From contig UQSK01000015.1 in the NCBI GenBank assembly GCA_900543605.1, positions 1 to 35,941 on the forward strand: a DNA stretch of 35,941 bases. The letters run 5' to 3'. Position 1 is the stretch's first letter. The number at the start of each line of letters is the position of its first letter. A program made the position numbers and the translations under genes. This stretch comes from an uncultured Collinsella sp. GTDB taxonomy: Bacteria > Actinomycetota > Coriobacteriia > Coriobacteriales > Coriobacteriaceae. The notes beneath the pieces were generated by a model. The model was not told where the DNA came from. It made no database searches and saw only the letters and a list, made by a program, of their open reading frames with translations. Below, piece by piece: positions 23,482-31,318 of the stretch.

Positions 23482-24696
23482 TTAGCAAGTGGGGTATTCG
23501 CCTTCCCAAACAATTCGACGATACTGGTCGGGGTCCGTGTCGCCCTCGGTGGAGAAGCAGAGCACGGAGCTCGTCTTGTCCAGGCCGATGAGCTCCTTGA
23601 GCTCGGCGTACTCGGGATCGAGCATGAGGGTCTCGACCAGGCCGGTGGTCACAGCGCCGGACTCGCCGGAGATGACGCGCGGGTCGCCCTTCTCGGGAGC
23701 GCCCAGGGTGCGCATGCCGCGAGCGGTGACCCAGTCGGGGCAGGACACGAAGGCGGTGGCGTGGTTGCGCAGGATATCCCAACCCAGAATGTTGGGCTCG
23801 CCGCAGCACAGGCCGGCCATGATGGAGGGCATGTCGCCGTCCACGATGCGCGGGTCGCCGTCGCCGGCGGCAGCGCCCTTGTACAGGCAGGCGGCCGGAG
23901 CGCACTCGACCACGACAAAGGTGGGCGGGTTATCAGGATACAGGTTGGTGAAGTAGCCCACCACGGCGCCGGCCAGCGAGCCTACACCGGCCTGGACAAA
24001 GACGTGCGTCGGGCGATTGATGGCCATCTCGCGCAGCTGCTCGGCAGCCTCGGAAGCCATGGTGCCGTAGCCCTCCATGATCCAAGACGGGATCTTCTCG
24101 TAGCCCTCCCAGGCGGTGTCCTGAACGATAACGCCGCGCTCGCAGGCGTCGGCCTCGGCGGCGGCCATGCGCACGCACTCGTCGTAGTTGACCTCTTCGA
24201 TGGTCACCGTGGCGCCCTCGGCGGCAATGTTATCGAAGCGGGGCTTGGTGGAACCCTTGGGCATGTGCACGACAGCCTTCTGGCCCAGCTTGTTGGCAGC
24301 CCATGCCACGCCGCGGCCATGGTTGCCGTCGGTGGCGGTAAAGAAGGTAGCCTGGCCAAAGTCCTCGGCCAGCTGATCGGAGGTCAGGTAATCGAAGGTG
24401 CAGTCGGCAACGTCCTTGCCGGTCTCGTCGGCAATGTAGTTGGCCATGGCAAACGAGCCACCCAGAACCTTAAAGGCGTTGAGGCCAAAACGATAGCTCT
24501 CGTCCTTAACGCACAGGTTGGACAGGCCCAGGCGCGCGGCCTGGCCGTCCAGGCGGGCAAGCGGAGTGACGGTGTACTGGGGGAACGACTGGTGGAAGGC
24601 GCGGGCCTTCTTCACGTGGTCGAGACTCATGATTCCCAAGTGCTTGTCATCGCTCTTGGGCATCGTGTTGCCCGCCCACTGGATCTTATCGGCCAT
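23482..24696 (-). CDS. ygeX: Diaminopropionate ammonia-lyase YgeX
   Basis: This fold-type II PLP enzyme splits 2,3-diaminopropionate to pyruvate and two ammonia. It has 404 aa from ATG 24696, with AAGGAG upstream. The Schiff-base lysine is K76 in YRFGLNAFKVLGGSFA. The phosphate-binding and active-site region includes TATDGNHGRGVAWAANKLG, and VQAGVGSLAGAVVGYF is the Gly-rich PLP loop. In E. coli, YgeX is part of the ygeW-ygeX-ygeY set; here the order is ygeX-ygeY-ygeW. It is the first gene of its operon and faces the regulator gene across a 276-bp region. Confidence 0.95.
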   Translation of the reverse strand: MADKIQWAGNTMPKSDDKHLGIMSLDHVKKARAFHQSFPQYTVTPLARLDGQAARLGLSNLCVKDESYRFGLNAFKVLGGSFAMANYIADETGKDVADCTFDYLTSDQLAEDFGQATFFTATDGNHGRGVAWAANKLGQKAVVHMPKGSTKPRFDNIAAEGATVTIEEVNYDECVRMAAAEADACERGVIVQDTAWEGYEKIPSWIMEGYGTMASEAAEQLREMAINRPTHVFVQAGVGSLAGAVVGYFTNLYPDNPPTFVVVECAPAACLYKGAAAGDGDPRIVDGDMPSIMAGLCCGEPNILGWDILRNHATAFVSCPDWVTARGMRTLGAPEKGDPRVISGESGAVTTGLVETLMLDPEYAELKELIGLDKTSSVLCFSTEGDTDPDQYRRIVWEGEYPTC

Positions 24697-24781
24697 ACGG
24701 TGAACTCCTTAAGTCCTCTCTTGCCGGCCCCGCATACGCGTTTCAGCCCGATCCCATTCACACGGCTGAACTTTTATGTGG

Positions 24782-24834
24782 ATGCCAAACAAAAAGTTTG
24801 TTAGTAATGTTCTATCACACTTTTTGATTGGCAT
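24782..24834. promoter_or_regulatory. Inverted-repeat operator candidate between ygeX and the regulator gene
   Basis: ATGCCAAACAAAAAGT (24782-24797) and ACTTTTTGATTGGCAT (24819-24834) are complementary at 15 of 16 positions with a 21-base spacer. The left arm also contains the palindrome CAAAC-AAAAA-GTTTG (24786-24800), and a related CTAAC...GTTTG sequence follows near 24836-24850. The location, about 90-140 bases upstream of each divergent start in an unusually AT-rich stretch, suits a binding site for the DauR-like regulator. The rest of 24697-24972 shows ribosome sites but no clear consensus promoter. Confidence 0.6.
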
Positions 24835-24972
24835 ACCTAACGAATTGTTTGTTGCCGTAATCGGTACTTTTTCGCCGCCGAACGGTCACACAACGCAGCG
24901 ACGCTTTCGTTATTTGCGAACAGGTGTGGTTTATGGCACAGTGAGCCCAAACTAATTTTTAGGAAGGCACCC

Positions 24973-25626
24973 ATGACCCCCGCACAGATTGAGTTTTACA
25001 AGCGCCTAGCACACGGCCTGGCGCTCCAATTTGGCCCCAACTGCGAAGTCGTCGTCCACGATCTGGAAACCGAGGACGTGGACCACTCCATCGTAGTGAT
25101 CGAAAACGGCCACGTCAGCGGGCGCAAACTGGGTGACGGCCCCAGCCATATCGTGTTTGAGTCCATGCACGAGGGCACCACCGACGTGCACGACCGCGAG
25201 CCATACCTCACCAAAACCACCGATGGCAAGCTGCTCAAATCGTCGACGATCTTTATCCGCAACGACGAAGGCAAGCCCGTCGGCATTTTGGGCATTAACT
25301 TTGACATTACGCTCATGAAGGCTTTTGAGCGTTCGCTCGACGCCTTTACCGGCACCGGCGGCACGGGCTATACCGAGCCCGAGCCCATTACCAAGAACAT
25401 CGGCGACCTGCTCGAGGACCTGCTGCACGAGTGCGAGCAGTTTGTGGGCAAGCCCGCGGCACTCATGACCAAAGACGAGCGCATTCGTGCCATTGGCTAC
25501 CTCGACCGTCGCGGCGCCTTCCTCATTTCCAAGTCGAGCGAGCGCGCCTGCGAGTTCTTTGGCATCTCCAAGTACAGTTTTTATAGCTACCTCAATGAGG
25601 CCAAGGCGGCGGCCGGCGACAAGTAG
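24973..25626 (+). CDS. YheO/DauR-type PAS-HTH transcriptional regulator
   Basis: This 217-aa regulator starts at ATG 24973, with AGGAAGG upstream. The N-terminal YheO-type PAS domain (about 8-115) is recognised by FGPNCEVVVHDLETEDVDHS, LLKSSTIFIRNDEGKPVG and ILGINFDITLM. The C-terminal helix-turn-helix (about 165-213) includes KDERIRAIGYLDRRGAFLIS and FFGISKYSFYSYLNE. DauR-type proteins sense small metabolites such as amino acids. Its divergent position next to ygeX and the shared inverted repeat suggest it controls the purine operon and itself; the ligand is unknown. Confidence 0.88.
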   Translation: MTPAQIEFYKRLAHGLALQFGPNCEVVVHDLETEDVDHSIVVIENGHVSGRKLGDGPSHIVFESMHEGTTDVHDREPYLTKTTDGKLLKSSTIFIRNDEGKPVGILGINFDITLMKAFERSLDAFTGTGGTGYTEPEPITKNIGDLLEDLLHECEQFVGKPAALMTKDERIRAIGYLDRRGAFLISKSSERACEFFGISKYSFYSYLNEAKAAAGDK

Positions 25627-25709
25627 GCGCTCGCCTGGATTGCCCCTCCCCTTTTGGGCGCGAGTTCTGGAAAGCACGAATCCAAGACCGAGCCACTTGG
25701 GAAGTTCCA

Positions 25710-25715
25710 TATAAT
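25710..25715 (+). promoter_or_regulatory. Candidate -10 of the single-TM protein gene
   Basis: A perfect TATAAT lies 34 bases before the ATG of the following gene and 84 bases after the regulator's stop codon. No good -35 hexamer is found at 16-18 bp. Confidence 0.45.
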
Positions 25716-25749
25716 CGATGTCATTAGTATTTCGAAAGGATGGAACAGA

Positions 25750-26739
25750 ATGGCGTTGAGCAAGGCATCATGCACCGGTCGCGGATTGATTCCGGCAATT
25801 GGTGGACATGTGCACCGCATGTTCGATGAGGGTGAAGACGACCTGTTTTCGCTGAGCCTTGACGATGTGATGGATGATCGCCCGTGGACCGCCGACGAAC
25901 TCATGGGCGGCGGCGCGGCTCGCCCGTCAAGCCCCAATCCCGCACTTGCGCCTAAGACCGCATCTGCGCCGACTCCTGCGCAGTCGGCTGTTTCGACGCC
26001 CGCGCCTACACCCGCACCCACTTCGGCGCCCACGCCCGCTCCCCGCCCCGCAAGTGACCCATCCGAGACGGCGGCATTTCTCGCAGCAGCGACGCAGGGC
26101 AAATCGGCCGACAGCACTGTTATGTACAGCGCCCAGCAGTTGCCTGTTCCTGCGGCACGCAAGCCTCCGGTCGCAAGGCTCGATGAGCCCGTTGCCCATC
26201 AGGTTGCCTACGATTCCTGGGCTGCAACCGATCTGGATGAGACCTCTACCGGCATGCCGGCGCTCGACGTTCCAGTTAACCCGCTTTTTGCCGCCAACAC
26301 GAGCGCCGCAGACTATGAGGGCGGTACGGCATATTCCGATTATTCCGATGGCTATGCTGGCAACAGTCGCATCGAGACCGAGGACTATGGCACCGCGTCG
26401 AGCGATTATCCCAACGATCCGTACGCTGCCACGCCCGCACCGGAATATGACCCGGAGGCCGCGTCCGCGCCGGCGTATACCAAAAGCACGGGCGAAGAGC
26501 GCTTCGCCGATTATTACGCCGAGGAAAAGGCACTGCGTTTCTCGGAATTTCCGCAGGCAGTCAAGGTTGCCTTTATCGCCATTATCATTGCCCTGCTCGG
26601 TGTCATTGCATTTGAGGGATTCCAGCTGTTCCGCGGCCCCACCCAAGCGGAGTCGGAGACCCAGCAAAAAGAGGACGATAACCAGTACCTGGACATCAAC
26701 ACCCTCAAGGGCGACCCCAACGACGGGGACGACGAGTAG
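25750..26739 (+). CDS. Uncharacterised Pro/Ala-rich protein with a C-terminal membrane segment
   Basis: I do not recognise this 329-aa protein. The start is ATG 25750, with GAAAGGATGG upstream; an upstream in-frame reading has no ribosome site. Residues 1-55 are a short ordered-looking segment with acidic runs (DEGEDDLFSLSLDDVMDD). Residues 60-110 are low-complexity Pro/Ala/Thr, and about 170-265 are acidic, rich in Tyr, Asp, Ser and Ala. A single membrane helix lies at about 271-293 (VKVAFIAIIIALLGVIAFEG), followed by a 36-residue acidic tail. Charge distribution suggests the long N-terminal part is cytoplasmic. It could be a membrane-tethered scaffold or a division/envelope protein. It follows the regulator but has its own TATAAT. 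Confidence 0.8.
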   Translation: MALSKASCTGRGLIPAIGGHVHRMFDEGEDDLFSLSLDDVMDDRPWTADELMGGGAARPSSPNPALAPKTASAPTPAQSAVSTPAPTPAPTSAPTPAPRPASDPSETAAFLAAATQGKSADSTVMYSAQQLPVPAARKPPVARLDEPVAHQVAYDSWAATDLDETSTGMPALDVPVNPLFAANTSAADYEGGTAYSDYSDGYAGNSRIETEDYGTASSDYPNDPYAATPAPEYDPEAASAPAYTKSTGEERFADYYAEEKALRFSEFPQAVKVAFIAIIIALLGVIAFEGFQLFRGPTQAESETQQKEDDNQYLDINTLKGDPNDGDDE

Positions 26740-26772
26740 CGAGGGCTGAAGGCGGCCACAGGATCCCGCATC

Positions 26773-26800
26773 CAGCACCAGCTTCTTAGTGCTGTTTTGT
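26773..26800 (+). terminator. Possible terminator after the single-TM protein gene
   Basis: CAGCAC (26773-26778) and GTGCTG (26789-26794) form a 6-bp stem with a 10-base loop, followed by TTTTGT. The stem is short, so confidence is moderate. Confidence 0.5.
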
Positions 26801-26809
26801 CATCCAGCT

Positions 26810-26860
26810 ACACTTTTCCGAAGTTTTAAGGTGCCTATTTCGACACTTTTCCGGATTTTA
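26810..26860. repeat. Two direct repeats of ACACTTTTCCG upstream of a small ORF
   Basis: ACACTTTTCCG occurs at 26810-26820 and 26843-26853. Each is followed within a few bases by TTTTA, giving 18-19-base repeats 33 bp apart. The second copy runs into TATACT (26859-26864), a candidate -10. It could be a tandem regulator site for the small ORF at 26877. Confidence 0.45.
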
Positions 26861-26876
26861 TACTCTGTCCCTCCAG

Positions 26877-27170
26877 ATGCGCTTTACGGTGCAGGCGTTG
26901 GAAGAAGGGCCATGTGCCGCTGGCGGCCCACATGTTCTGCAGATCAAGCTGCTCGGAGACGGCTCGCGCGAGCCGTCCAGCTGGAAGCTTTTTGCCGACG
27001 GTGCGTGCGTTGCGGACGGATCCGGCGCCTTTGCCCGCGAGTGCTTCTGCGAGGGCGCCGAGGTGTTCCTGGACCTGTGTCGCGACGCCGTGCACGCGGC
27101 CGAGCTGCACCAGTGGAGCCAGAGGGAGTACGAGCTGCTGAGTGACGCGCGTGGGATTGCGAGGGTGTAG
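26877..27170 (+). CDS. Small uncharacterised ORF, possibly leaderless
   Basis: This is a 97-aa reading frame with no recognised domain. Codon third positions are strongly G/C biased, like the neighbouring genes, and the composition looks protein-like (LQIKLLGDGSREPSSWKLFA, then VFLDLCRDAVHAAELHQWSQ). No Shine-Dalgarno site precedes ATG 26877, but TATACT ends 12 bases upstream, so the mRNA could be nearly leaderless, a mode common in Actinobacteria. It might also be the surviving 3' piece of a longer gene. The opposite strand also has an open frame here with a less convincing start. Confidence 0.45.
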   Translation: MRFTVQALEEGPCAAGGPHVLQIKLLGDGSREPSSWKLFADGACVADGSGAFARECFCEGAEVFLDLCRDAVHAAELHQWSQREYELLSDARGIARV

Positions 27171-27215
27171 ACGAACGCACCCGCCACGCGAAACCGAATG
27201 GCGTTCTCAAAAGGC

Positions 27216-27950
27216 CTACCTCCCCTCCGCCTTCAGCTTCAGCAGCAGGTCGCCCAGCTCGGGGCACTTGCTGGAAAAGCACGTTTGGGCTCGCTCGCCC
27301 ATCCCCCACCGCTGGCGGACTTCTTGGGCGCGCGGGCTCACGCGGTAATCCCCGTCCATCACCTGCTTGAACAGCTTGGCGGTCACGCGCGCATCGGCCA
27401 GGGCACTGTGGGTGTGGCCCGTCGACTCGTCGAACTCGATGCCAAACCACGTCGCCGCGTCACTCAAAGAGACGCGCCCGTGGCTGCCCACGTCCATAAT
27501 CGAGGTGTAAAACGCCTGCAGGTCGGCCCAGTCCGTAGGAAATGCGGCAAGGTCGATATGCTTTGCCTGGCACTCGGTCAAAAGCTGTCGACGATCTGCC
27601 CCGCTCCAGCAAACCACTTGGGCGGAGTAGTGGCCGATCCAATTGCTGAGCCTTTTGATCACCATGTAGAGCGGGTCGGCCATCGCGGTGTCCACGGCCG
27701 ATATCCCCGTGAGCTCGCGGACGGGGAACGCAACGCCTTCGGTAAATTCCGTCTGCACAAACTGCGAGAACTCGCCCATAACGTTGCCGCGGTAATCGAG
27801 CTTGACGGCACCGACCTCGATAATCTCATTGCGCAGCCCACGGCGCTGGCGCTGCTTTGGCACCGGCGCAAACTCAAAGTCCAGCACGATCTGGCGCGCA
27901 AAGTTCGTCGTATCGATAGCCGAGATACATGGCGTCTTTTCAGCTGACAC
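27216..27950 (-). CDS. DEDDh 3'-5' exonuclease domain protein
   Basis: This 244-aa protein belongs to the DnaQ-like exonuclease superfamily and resembles the KapD/ERI-1 branch. Exo I is VLDFEFAP, with D24 and E26. Exo II is probably the Asp in CWSGADRRQLL. Exo III is HTHSALADARVTAKLF, with the catalytic His and the final Asp four residues apart, the DEDDh arrangement. IIEVGAVKLDYRGNVMGEFS follows Exo I as usual. The start is GTG 27950, with GGAGAAAGG upstream. Substrate (DNA or structured RNA) cannot be told. The gene stands alone; a hairpin without a U-tract follows it. Confidence 0.85.
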   Translation of the reverse strand: MSAEKTPCISAIDTTNFARQIVLDFEFAPVPKQRQRRGLRNEIIEVGAVKLDYRGNVMGEFSQFVQTEFTEGVAFPVRELTGISAVDTAMADPLYMVIKRLSNWIGHYSAQVVCWSGADRRQLLTECQAKHIDLAAFPTDWADLQAFYTSIMDVGSHGRVSLSDAATWFGIEFDESTGHTHSALADARVTAKLFKQVMDGDYRVSPRAQEVRQRWGMGERAQTCFSSKCPELGDLLLKLKAEGR

Positions 27951-28111
27951 GGTTAGGGCCTTTCTCCGTCAACTGCCGCTTGCTACATAGGCGGCTACAT
28001 TGCCGTAAGGATAGGCGCCCGCGCGGACATGAAAGCGGGACGCAATATACCATGCGCCAAGCACACGCCATGCAGACGGCCCCAAGAGAGTCGACCGCTC
28101 TATTCAAATGC

Positions 28112-28160
28112 ATGAAAAAGATTTAGGCCCGGTGACTTGAATCAGCGGTCATCCCGGGCC
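28112..28160 (-). terminator. Minus-strand terminator-like hairpin
   Basis: GGCCCGG (28126-28132) pairs with CCGGGCC (28154-28160), with additional GTGAC/GGTCA pairing inside. On the minus strand the hairpin is followed by TAAATCTTTTT. It would end a transcript arriving from the micro-ORF region at 28163-28252. The rest of 27951-28407 contains this hairpin, that micro-ORF and a GCCCA...TGGGC hairpin near 28310. I see nothing else in it. Confidence 0.6.
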
Positions 28161-28162
28161 CA

Positions 28163-28252
28163 TCAGAGCTCGTAGAGCTCTTGGTTGCTTTGGTCTTGCT
28201 CTTCACGGCGCTTATCGAACTTTCCGAGGCACTCAAGCAGCATTCGAAGCAT
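28163..28252 (-). CDS. Possible 29-aa micro-ORF
   Basis: ATG 28252 opens a 29-residue frame, MLRMLLECLGKFDKRR followed by EEQDQSNQELYEL, then TGA. It is short and has no Shine-Dalgarno site. The composition (amphipathic start, then a charged/Gln-rich helix) is protein-like, and a terminator-like hairpin follows directly. It may be a real small protein, or the 3' remnant of a degraded gene. No function is proposed. Confidence 0.3.
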   Translation of the reverse strand: MLRMLLECLGKFDKRREEQDQSNQELYEL

Positions 28253-28407
28253 AACAAGTCGCTGCCATTAAGGCACTGACCTCTTGACCAAGCAACGGCG
28301 CTGCCCAGCTATCACCCTTGGGCTGCGGTCAACTTTATTCTATCCGCGAGCATCTGGTTTACCAAATGGATTTTCGGTAAAGGAAGCACGGCACGCCCGC
28401 AAAACCA

Positions 28408-29703
28408 CTACGCCCCAAGTGCCGCCATGGGAATCACCGCCACGCCGTCGTCGCGTGTGTAGGCAATGCTCCCCTTTCCAACCACGACCGCCAAAAACGC
28501 CGGCGCGGCATTCTGGGCGGCAGGATTGGAGAGCACTTTCCTCTCCAGCGCCTTGAGATTTCTCGCTCCATCGTCTGCTTTCGCATCGCTCAGCTTGACC
28601 TCGATGGCTCCCCAGCGCCCGTCGTGCTCAACGATCAGATCGACCTCAAGGCCCTTCTCATCTCGGAAATAATGGACACTGTTGTCGACACCGCCGTAGG
28701 TGGAAAGGAACACGCGCACGTCGCGCAGGACGAGATTCTCAAAGAGCATCCCCAGCGTTTGCATATCGCCAAGCAGCCGCTCAGGGGTAGCCCCCAGCAA
28801 CGCCGCCGCAAGTGACGGGTCACAGAAGTAGCGCTTGGGGCGCACGCGAACGCGGGCCTTCGAGCGCATGGGCGGCTCCCATCCGCACAGGTCCTCGGTC
28901 AGCTTGAGCCTGTTGAAGAGGTCCAAGTACGCAGCGATGGTCCTCTCGTCGGGGCCCACCTCACCGTACGAGGCGTCCTTTACGAGCGTCTTGTACGTGA
29001 CAGCCTGGCTCTCGTTCATGGCAAGAGCTCGCAAAAGGCCGTGTGCAAGCTCGGGCGACATGCCCTCGTCCAGCACGTTGACGTCGAGCACCGAGTGCAC
29101 GTACTGGCTTGCCGTCTCTCGCGCAAGATCTTCCGAAAGCCCAAGATTTGCAGGCCAACCGCCCCTGCAGCACCAGCGGGCGACGTCATCCACCGTGCTC
29201 TCGCGACGCTGAGGGGCAAAATCCTCGCCCTTAAAGAGGCTTGCCAGTGACACGAGCGGCTCGCCGTCGCCCGACTCACACAGGGCCATGGGGCGCATTG
29301 ACAGACGGGCGATCCTACCCGTGCCGGAATGACGAACATGGCTGCGCTCCTCGCTTTTGAGCGCGGTCGAGCCCGTGAGCAAAAGTGTCCCCCGTTCGTT
29401 GCCGCTCGCGTCCACGAAACGCCGGGCGGCATCCCAAACCTCGGGCACCTCCTGCCATTCATCGACCAGGTGTGGCGCATCGCCGATGAGCGCCAGGCTT
29501 GGGTCGACCTCTGCCGCCGCACGCTGCGCAGGCTCATCGAGCCTGGAGACGCTCGCCGAGCGAGAGAGCGCCGTCCAGGTCTTGCCGCACCATTTGGGGC
29601 CGTTGATCTCCACACAGCCAAACGCCCGCATAAGGGTGTCGAGGCGCTCCTCTATGAGCCGGGGCCTATATCCCTTTTGGGTCAATCTCTTTGGTGCATC
29701 CAC
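28408..29703 (-). CDS. AAA_14/DUF4143 family ATPase
   Basis: This 431-aa ATPase belongs to the widespread AAA_14 plus DUF4143 family, whose cellular role is largely unknown. The Walker A motif is GPKWCGKTWTA (about 35-45), Walker B is PHLVDEWQEVP (about 77-87), and sensor-like LLLTGS follows. After the ATPase core, the DUF4143 region ends with a PD-(D/E)XK-like pattern: GLEVDLIVEHDGRWGAIEVK, near residues 354-373. The start is GTG 29703, with GAGAGGGA upstream; the common family N-terminus GYRPRLIEERL follows. Five 23-bp iterons lie 35-149 bases upstream of the start. A second, different ATPase gene lies further upstream on the same strand. Confidence 0.9.
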   Translation of the reverse strand: MDAPKRLTQKGYRPRLIEERLDTLMRAFGCVEINGPKWCGKTWTALSRSASVSRLDEPAQRAAAEVDPSLALIGDAPHLVDEWQEVPEVWDAARRFVDASGNERGTLLLTGSTALKSEERSHVRHSGTGRIARLSMRPMALCESGDGEPLVSLASLFKGEDFAPQRRESTVDDVARWCCRGGWPANLGLSEDLARETASQYVHSVLDVNVLDEGMSPELAHGLLRALAMNESQAVTYKTLVKDASYGEVGPDERTIAAYLDLFNRLKLTEDLCGWEPPMRSKARVRVRPKRYFCDPSLAAALLGATPERLLGDMQTLGMLFENLVLRDVRVFLSTYGGVDNSVHYFRDEKGLEVDLIVEHDGRWGAIEVKLSDAKADDGARNLKALERKVLSNPAAQNAAPAFLAVVVGKGSIAYTRDDGVAVIPMAALGA

Positions 29704-29737
29704 AGACGGCCGTCCCTCTCTATCACGCGATATGCGA

Positions 29738-29860
29738 AATTACGCCATTCTCAATGCTGATTTTACGCTACTTTCAATGTAGTTTTTACGCTACTTTCAA
29801 TGTAGTTTTTACGCCATGACAGATGTAGTTTTTACGCCATTTTCATTGAAGGTTTTACGC
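29738..29860. repeat. Tandem 23-bp iteron array upstream of the DUF4143 ATPase
   Basis: Five consecutive units of exactly 23 bp (29738-29852) plus an 8-base partial unit (29853-29860). All full units contain TTACGC near their start (TTTTACGC in four and the partial unit). Units 2 and 3 (29761-29806) are identical and contain CTAC-TTTCAAT-GTAG; the other units vary in the middle but keep ATG or TTG near the end. The array fills most of the gap between the two ATPase genes. It is too short and regular for CRISPR. A binding array for the adjacent ATPase or its regulator is an inference. Confidence 0.92.
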
Positions 29861-29911
29861 TTGGCATCCTTAGCGCGACCCATTCCGAGCATCACATCAG
29901 AGCGTGCTTGG

Positions 29912-31303
29912 TTATCTCCGCTCGCACATCTCGGCAAACGAAATCAGCTTGGCATCTCCCCTGCTCGCCGCAGCTTCCTGACATCCTTGCGTAAAGCCTC
30001 GCTTCGAGAAGATCGCATAGCTTTTGTGCTGCCGCCTAAAGAGCTCGCTTCGGTATACGAGCTTTTGCAGCACGTCTTCGCCCGCCGGTTCATTGCGCCA
30101 TTTGCACTCCGCAAACAGCGCAGTGCCCTCGCCATCGTCAACAATCAAGTCGATTTCTTCCTGCGTATGTGTGCGATTGTCCGTCCCCCACCAGCGCCCG
30201 ACGCTCGCCGGAACCACATCGAGCTGGCCCGCGCGCGCGAGTTCGTACACGTATTGCCTGCATATAAGCTCAAAGACCGTACCCATGTAATCCGATACGT
30301 GCGGCTCAATGCGCTTATACGCCATCTCGGCCATATCGTTTTGAATCAGCCCAATGTTCTGCGGCACAAATTTGTACCAGAACCTAAACATCTGGTCGCT
30401 CAGCAGATACACGGCTCGCTTATTGCTCGTCTCGTTTAGGGGCAGCTCGCGCTCGACAATCCCAAGCGACGCCAGCTTATCCACATAGCTCTTTACGTTG
30501 CTCGCAGGGATTCCCGTAGAGCTCGCAATCTCCGAGATCCTCGAGCGCCCCTGAGCAATTGCTTGCACGATCGCATCATATTGCTCGGGATTGCGGCACT
30601 CTTGCAACAGCAGGTTACTCGGCTCCTCAAAGAGATAGCCCGTAGGAGTAAGAAAAAGACGTTTGATGTTGTCCTTGAGCGGTGCGGCAGGATCGACTTT
30701 CTCGATATATGCAGGAATGCCGCCCGTCATGCCATAGCAAACCGCAGCGTCTTCGCGAACCATGCTCTGCCACAGGCCGAGGGTCGTCGTAAAATCGAGC
30801 GGCATGATCTTAAACTGGGCCGTACGCCTACCGTATAGTGGGCTCTCGTAGCCCAACACCTGTTCCTCCATAAACGAAAGAGACGAGCCGCATAGGATCA
30901 GCATTAGCCTGGTCTCTTTGTATAAGTGGTCGATCTTGTCTTGCAGCAACGAGCTGATTTCGGGATTCGATTGGGCGAGATAGGGATACTCGTCAATCAC
31001 GACAACCAAACGTTCCGCGCGAGCCATGGTGGCCAATGCATCGAACGCTTCGTCAAAACTACGAAACGACACGCCTGCAGCACCAACCGAGCCTGCAAGT
31101 ATCGCCTGGCTAAAGCCGTGCAGGTTTGCCTCCGCATTGGTACGACGAGCTTGAAAGTAAATAGCCTTCTTGCCTTGGATGAACTCTGTGATAAGGCGCG
31201 TTTTACCCACGCGACGGCGGCCGTAAATCACAGGCATCTCAAAGGAGTCCGTGCCATACAGTCGATTGAGCTCGGACATTTCCGCTGTTCTTCCGATAAA
31301 CAC
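29912..31303 (-). CDS. DUF234-type ATPase (archaeal ATPase-like)
   Basis: This 463-aa protein has an N-terminal AAA/STAND-like ATPase: FIGRTAEMSELNRLYG, Walker A GRRRVGKTRL (about 28-37) and Walker B LVVVIDEYPYLAQ (about 99-111), then ILCGSSLSFME. A winged-helix segment follows (SRISEIASSTGIPASNVKSY, about 254-273). The C-terminal DUF234 region has a nuclease-like EEIDLIVDDGEGTALFAECK. The start is GTG 31303, with AAAGGA upstream. Third positions look less G/C-biased than in neighbouring genes, which hints at transfer. A 24-bp perfect inverted repeat lies just upstream of the start. Cellular role unknown. Confidence 0.9.
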   Translation of the reverse strand: MFIGRTAEMSELNRLYGTDSFEMPVIYGRRRVGKTRLITEFIQGKKAIYFQARRTNAEANLHGFSQAILAGSVGAAGVSFRSFDEAFDALATMARAERLVVVIDEYPYLAQSNPEISSLLQDKIDHLYKETRLMLILCGSSLSFMEEQVLGYESPLYGRRTAQFKIMPLDFTTTLGLWQSMVREDAAVCYGMTGGIPAYIEKVDPAAPLKDNIKRLFLTPTGYLFEEPSNLLLQECRNPEQYDAIVQAIAQGRSRISEIASSTGIPASNVKSYVDKLASLGIVERELPLNETSNKRAVYLLSDQMFRFWYKFVPQNIGLIQNDMAEMAYKRIEPHVSDYMGTVFELICRQYVYELARAGQLDVVPASVGRWWGTDNRTHTQEEIDLIVDDGEGTALFAECKWRNEPAGEDVLQKLVYRSELFRRQHKSYAIFSKRGFTQGCQEAAASRGDAKLISFAEMCERR

Positions 31304-31318
31304 AGGGCCATCCTTTCT

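Noticed and set aside
26835..27110. Minus-strand open frame opposite the small ORF
   Set aside because: It is less convincing than the plus-strand frame: no ribosome site and codon bias that fits the opposite strand better.
29738..29860. CRISPR array
   Set aside because: Units are 23 bp in total with a conserved core of only about 8 bases. Two consecutive units are identical and no cas genes are present; it is an iteron array.
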